This document shows, piece after piece, positions 5,785 through 5,818 of a DNA stretch of 5,818 nucleotides. This DNA is from Actinoplanes liguriensis (GTDB lineage Bacteria; Actinomycetota; Actinomycetes; Mycobacteriales; Micromonosporaceae), in NCBI GenBank assembly GCA_000715855.1, contig KL571308.1:87225-93042 (forward strand), read 5' to 3'. Under the pieces are notes generated by a model. That model saw only the letters and a list, made by a program, of their open reading frames with translations, was not told where the DNA came from and ran no database searches. Numbering within the stretch: the stretch's first letter is position 1; each line of letters begins with the position of its first letter. Position numbers and translations under genes: made by a program.

Positions 5785-5818
5785 CTGTCTCTTATACACA
5801 TCTCTGAGCGGGCTGGCA
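5785..5818. other. Sequencing-library adapter (Tn5/Nextera mosaic end plus primer), not genomic
   Basis: CTGTCTCTTATACACATCT at 5785-5803 is exactly the 19-base Tn5 mosaic end used in Nextera tagmentation libraries, in the orientation seen when a read runs out of its insert. The next 15 bases, CTGAGCGGGCTGGCA (5804-5818), match the reverse complement of the 454 adaptor-B-type primer (GCCTTGCCAGCCCGCTCAG) used in early Nextera kits. The assembly kept adapter at its end, so these bases should be trimmed and no feature should extend into them. Confidence 0.97.

Overview
The window looks like one end of a contig from a very GC-rich actinobacterium. The actinobacterial signs are strong G/C preference at third codon positions, GTG starts and the gene families present. 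A Micromonosporaceae member such as Actinoplanes is my best guess, from the style of the last small protein and the gene set; no taxonomic marker is present.

Layout. Bases 1-336 are the 3' end of a SpoIIE/PP2C-type phosphatase gene that enters from the left. After a 90-base gap, four genes run in the same direction with gaps of 2, 33 and 3 bases (427-4853) and are very likely one operon. They encode a 4-aminobutyraldehyde dehydrogenase (PatD/YdcW type), a GabT-type 4-aminobutyrate aminotransferase, an Lrp/AsnC-family regulator and a PuuB-like FAD-dependent amine oxidoreductase. Together they fit putrescine or polyamine catabolism to GABA and on to succinate semialdehyde, with a local amino-acid/amine-sensing regulator. 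The flavoenzyme would oxidise the amine (free putrescine or its gamma-glutamyl form) to an aldehyde, the dehydrogenase would make GABA, and the aminotransferase would remove its nitrogen. Glutamate-putrescine ligase, gamma-glutamyl-GABA hydrolase, succinate-semialdehyde dehydrogenase and a transporter are all absent from the window.

Bases 4854-5415 form a 562-base region with no convincing gene. It holds a perfect match to the actinobacterial DnaA-box consensus with a degenerate partner, a C-rich hairpin with a T-rich tail that may end the operon, a striking 150-base array of about 30 pentanucleotide units, and a perfect 7-bp-stem hairpin. From 5416 a small, basic, helix-rich protein of unknown function begins, with a Pro/Ala-rich tail, and runs to the contig edge.

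The last 34 bases (5785-5818) are not genomic. They are the Tn5/Nextera mosaic end followed by a 454 adaptor-B-type primer sequence, so the contig carries library adapter at its right end. Any reading frame entering those bases, on either strand, is partly artificial.

I found no previously undescribed system. The notable points are the adapter, the pentamer array, the DnaA-box pair and the mixed Puu/Pat catabolic gene set.
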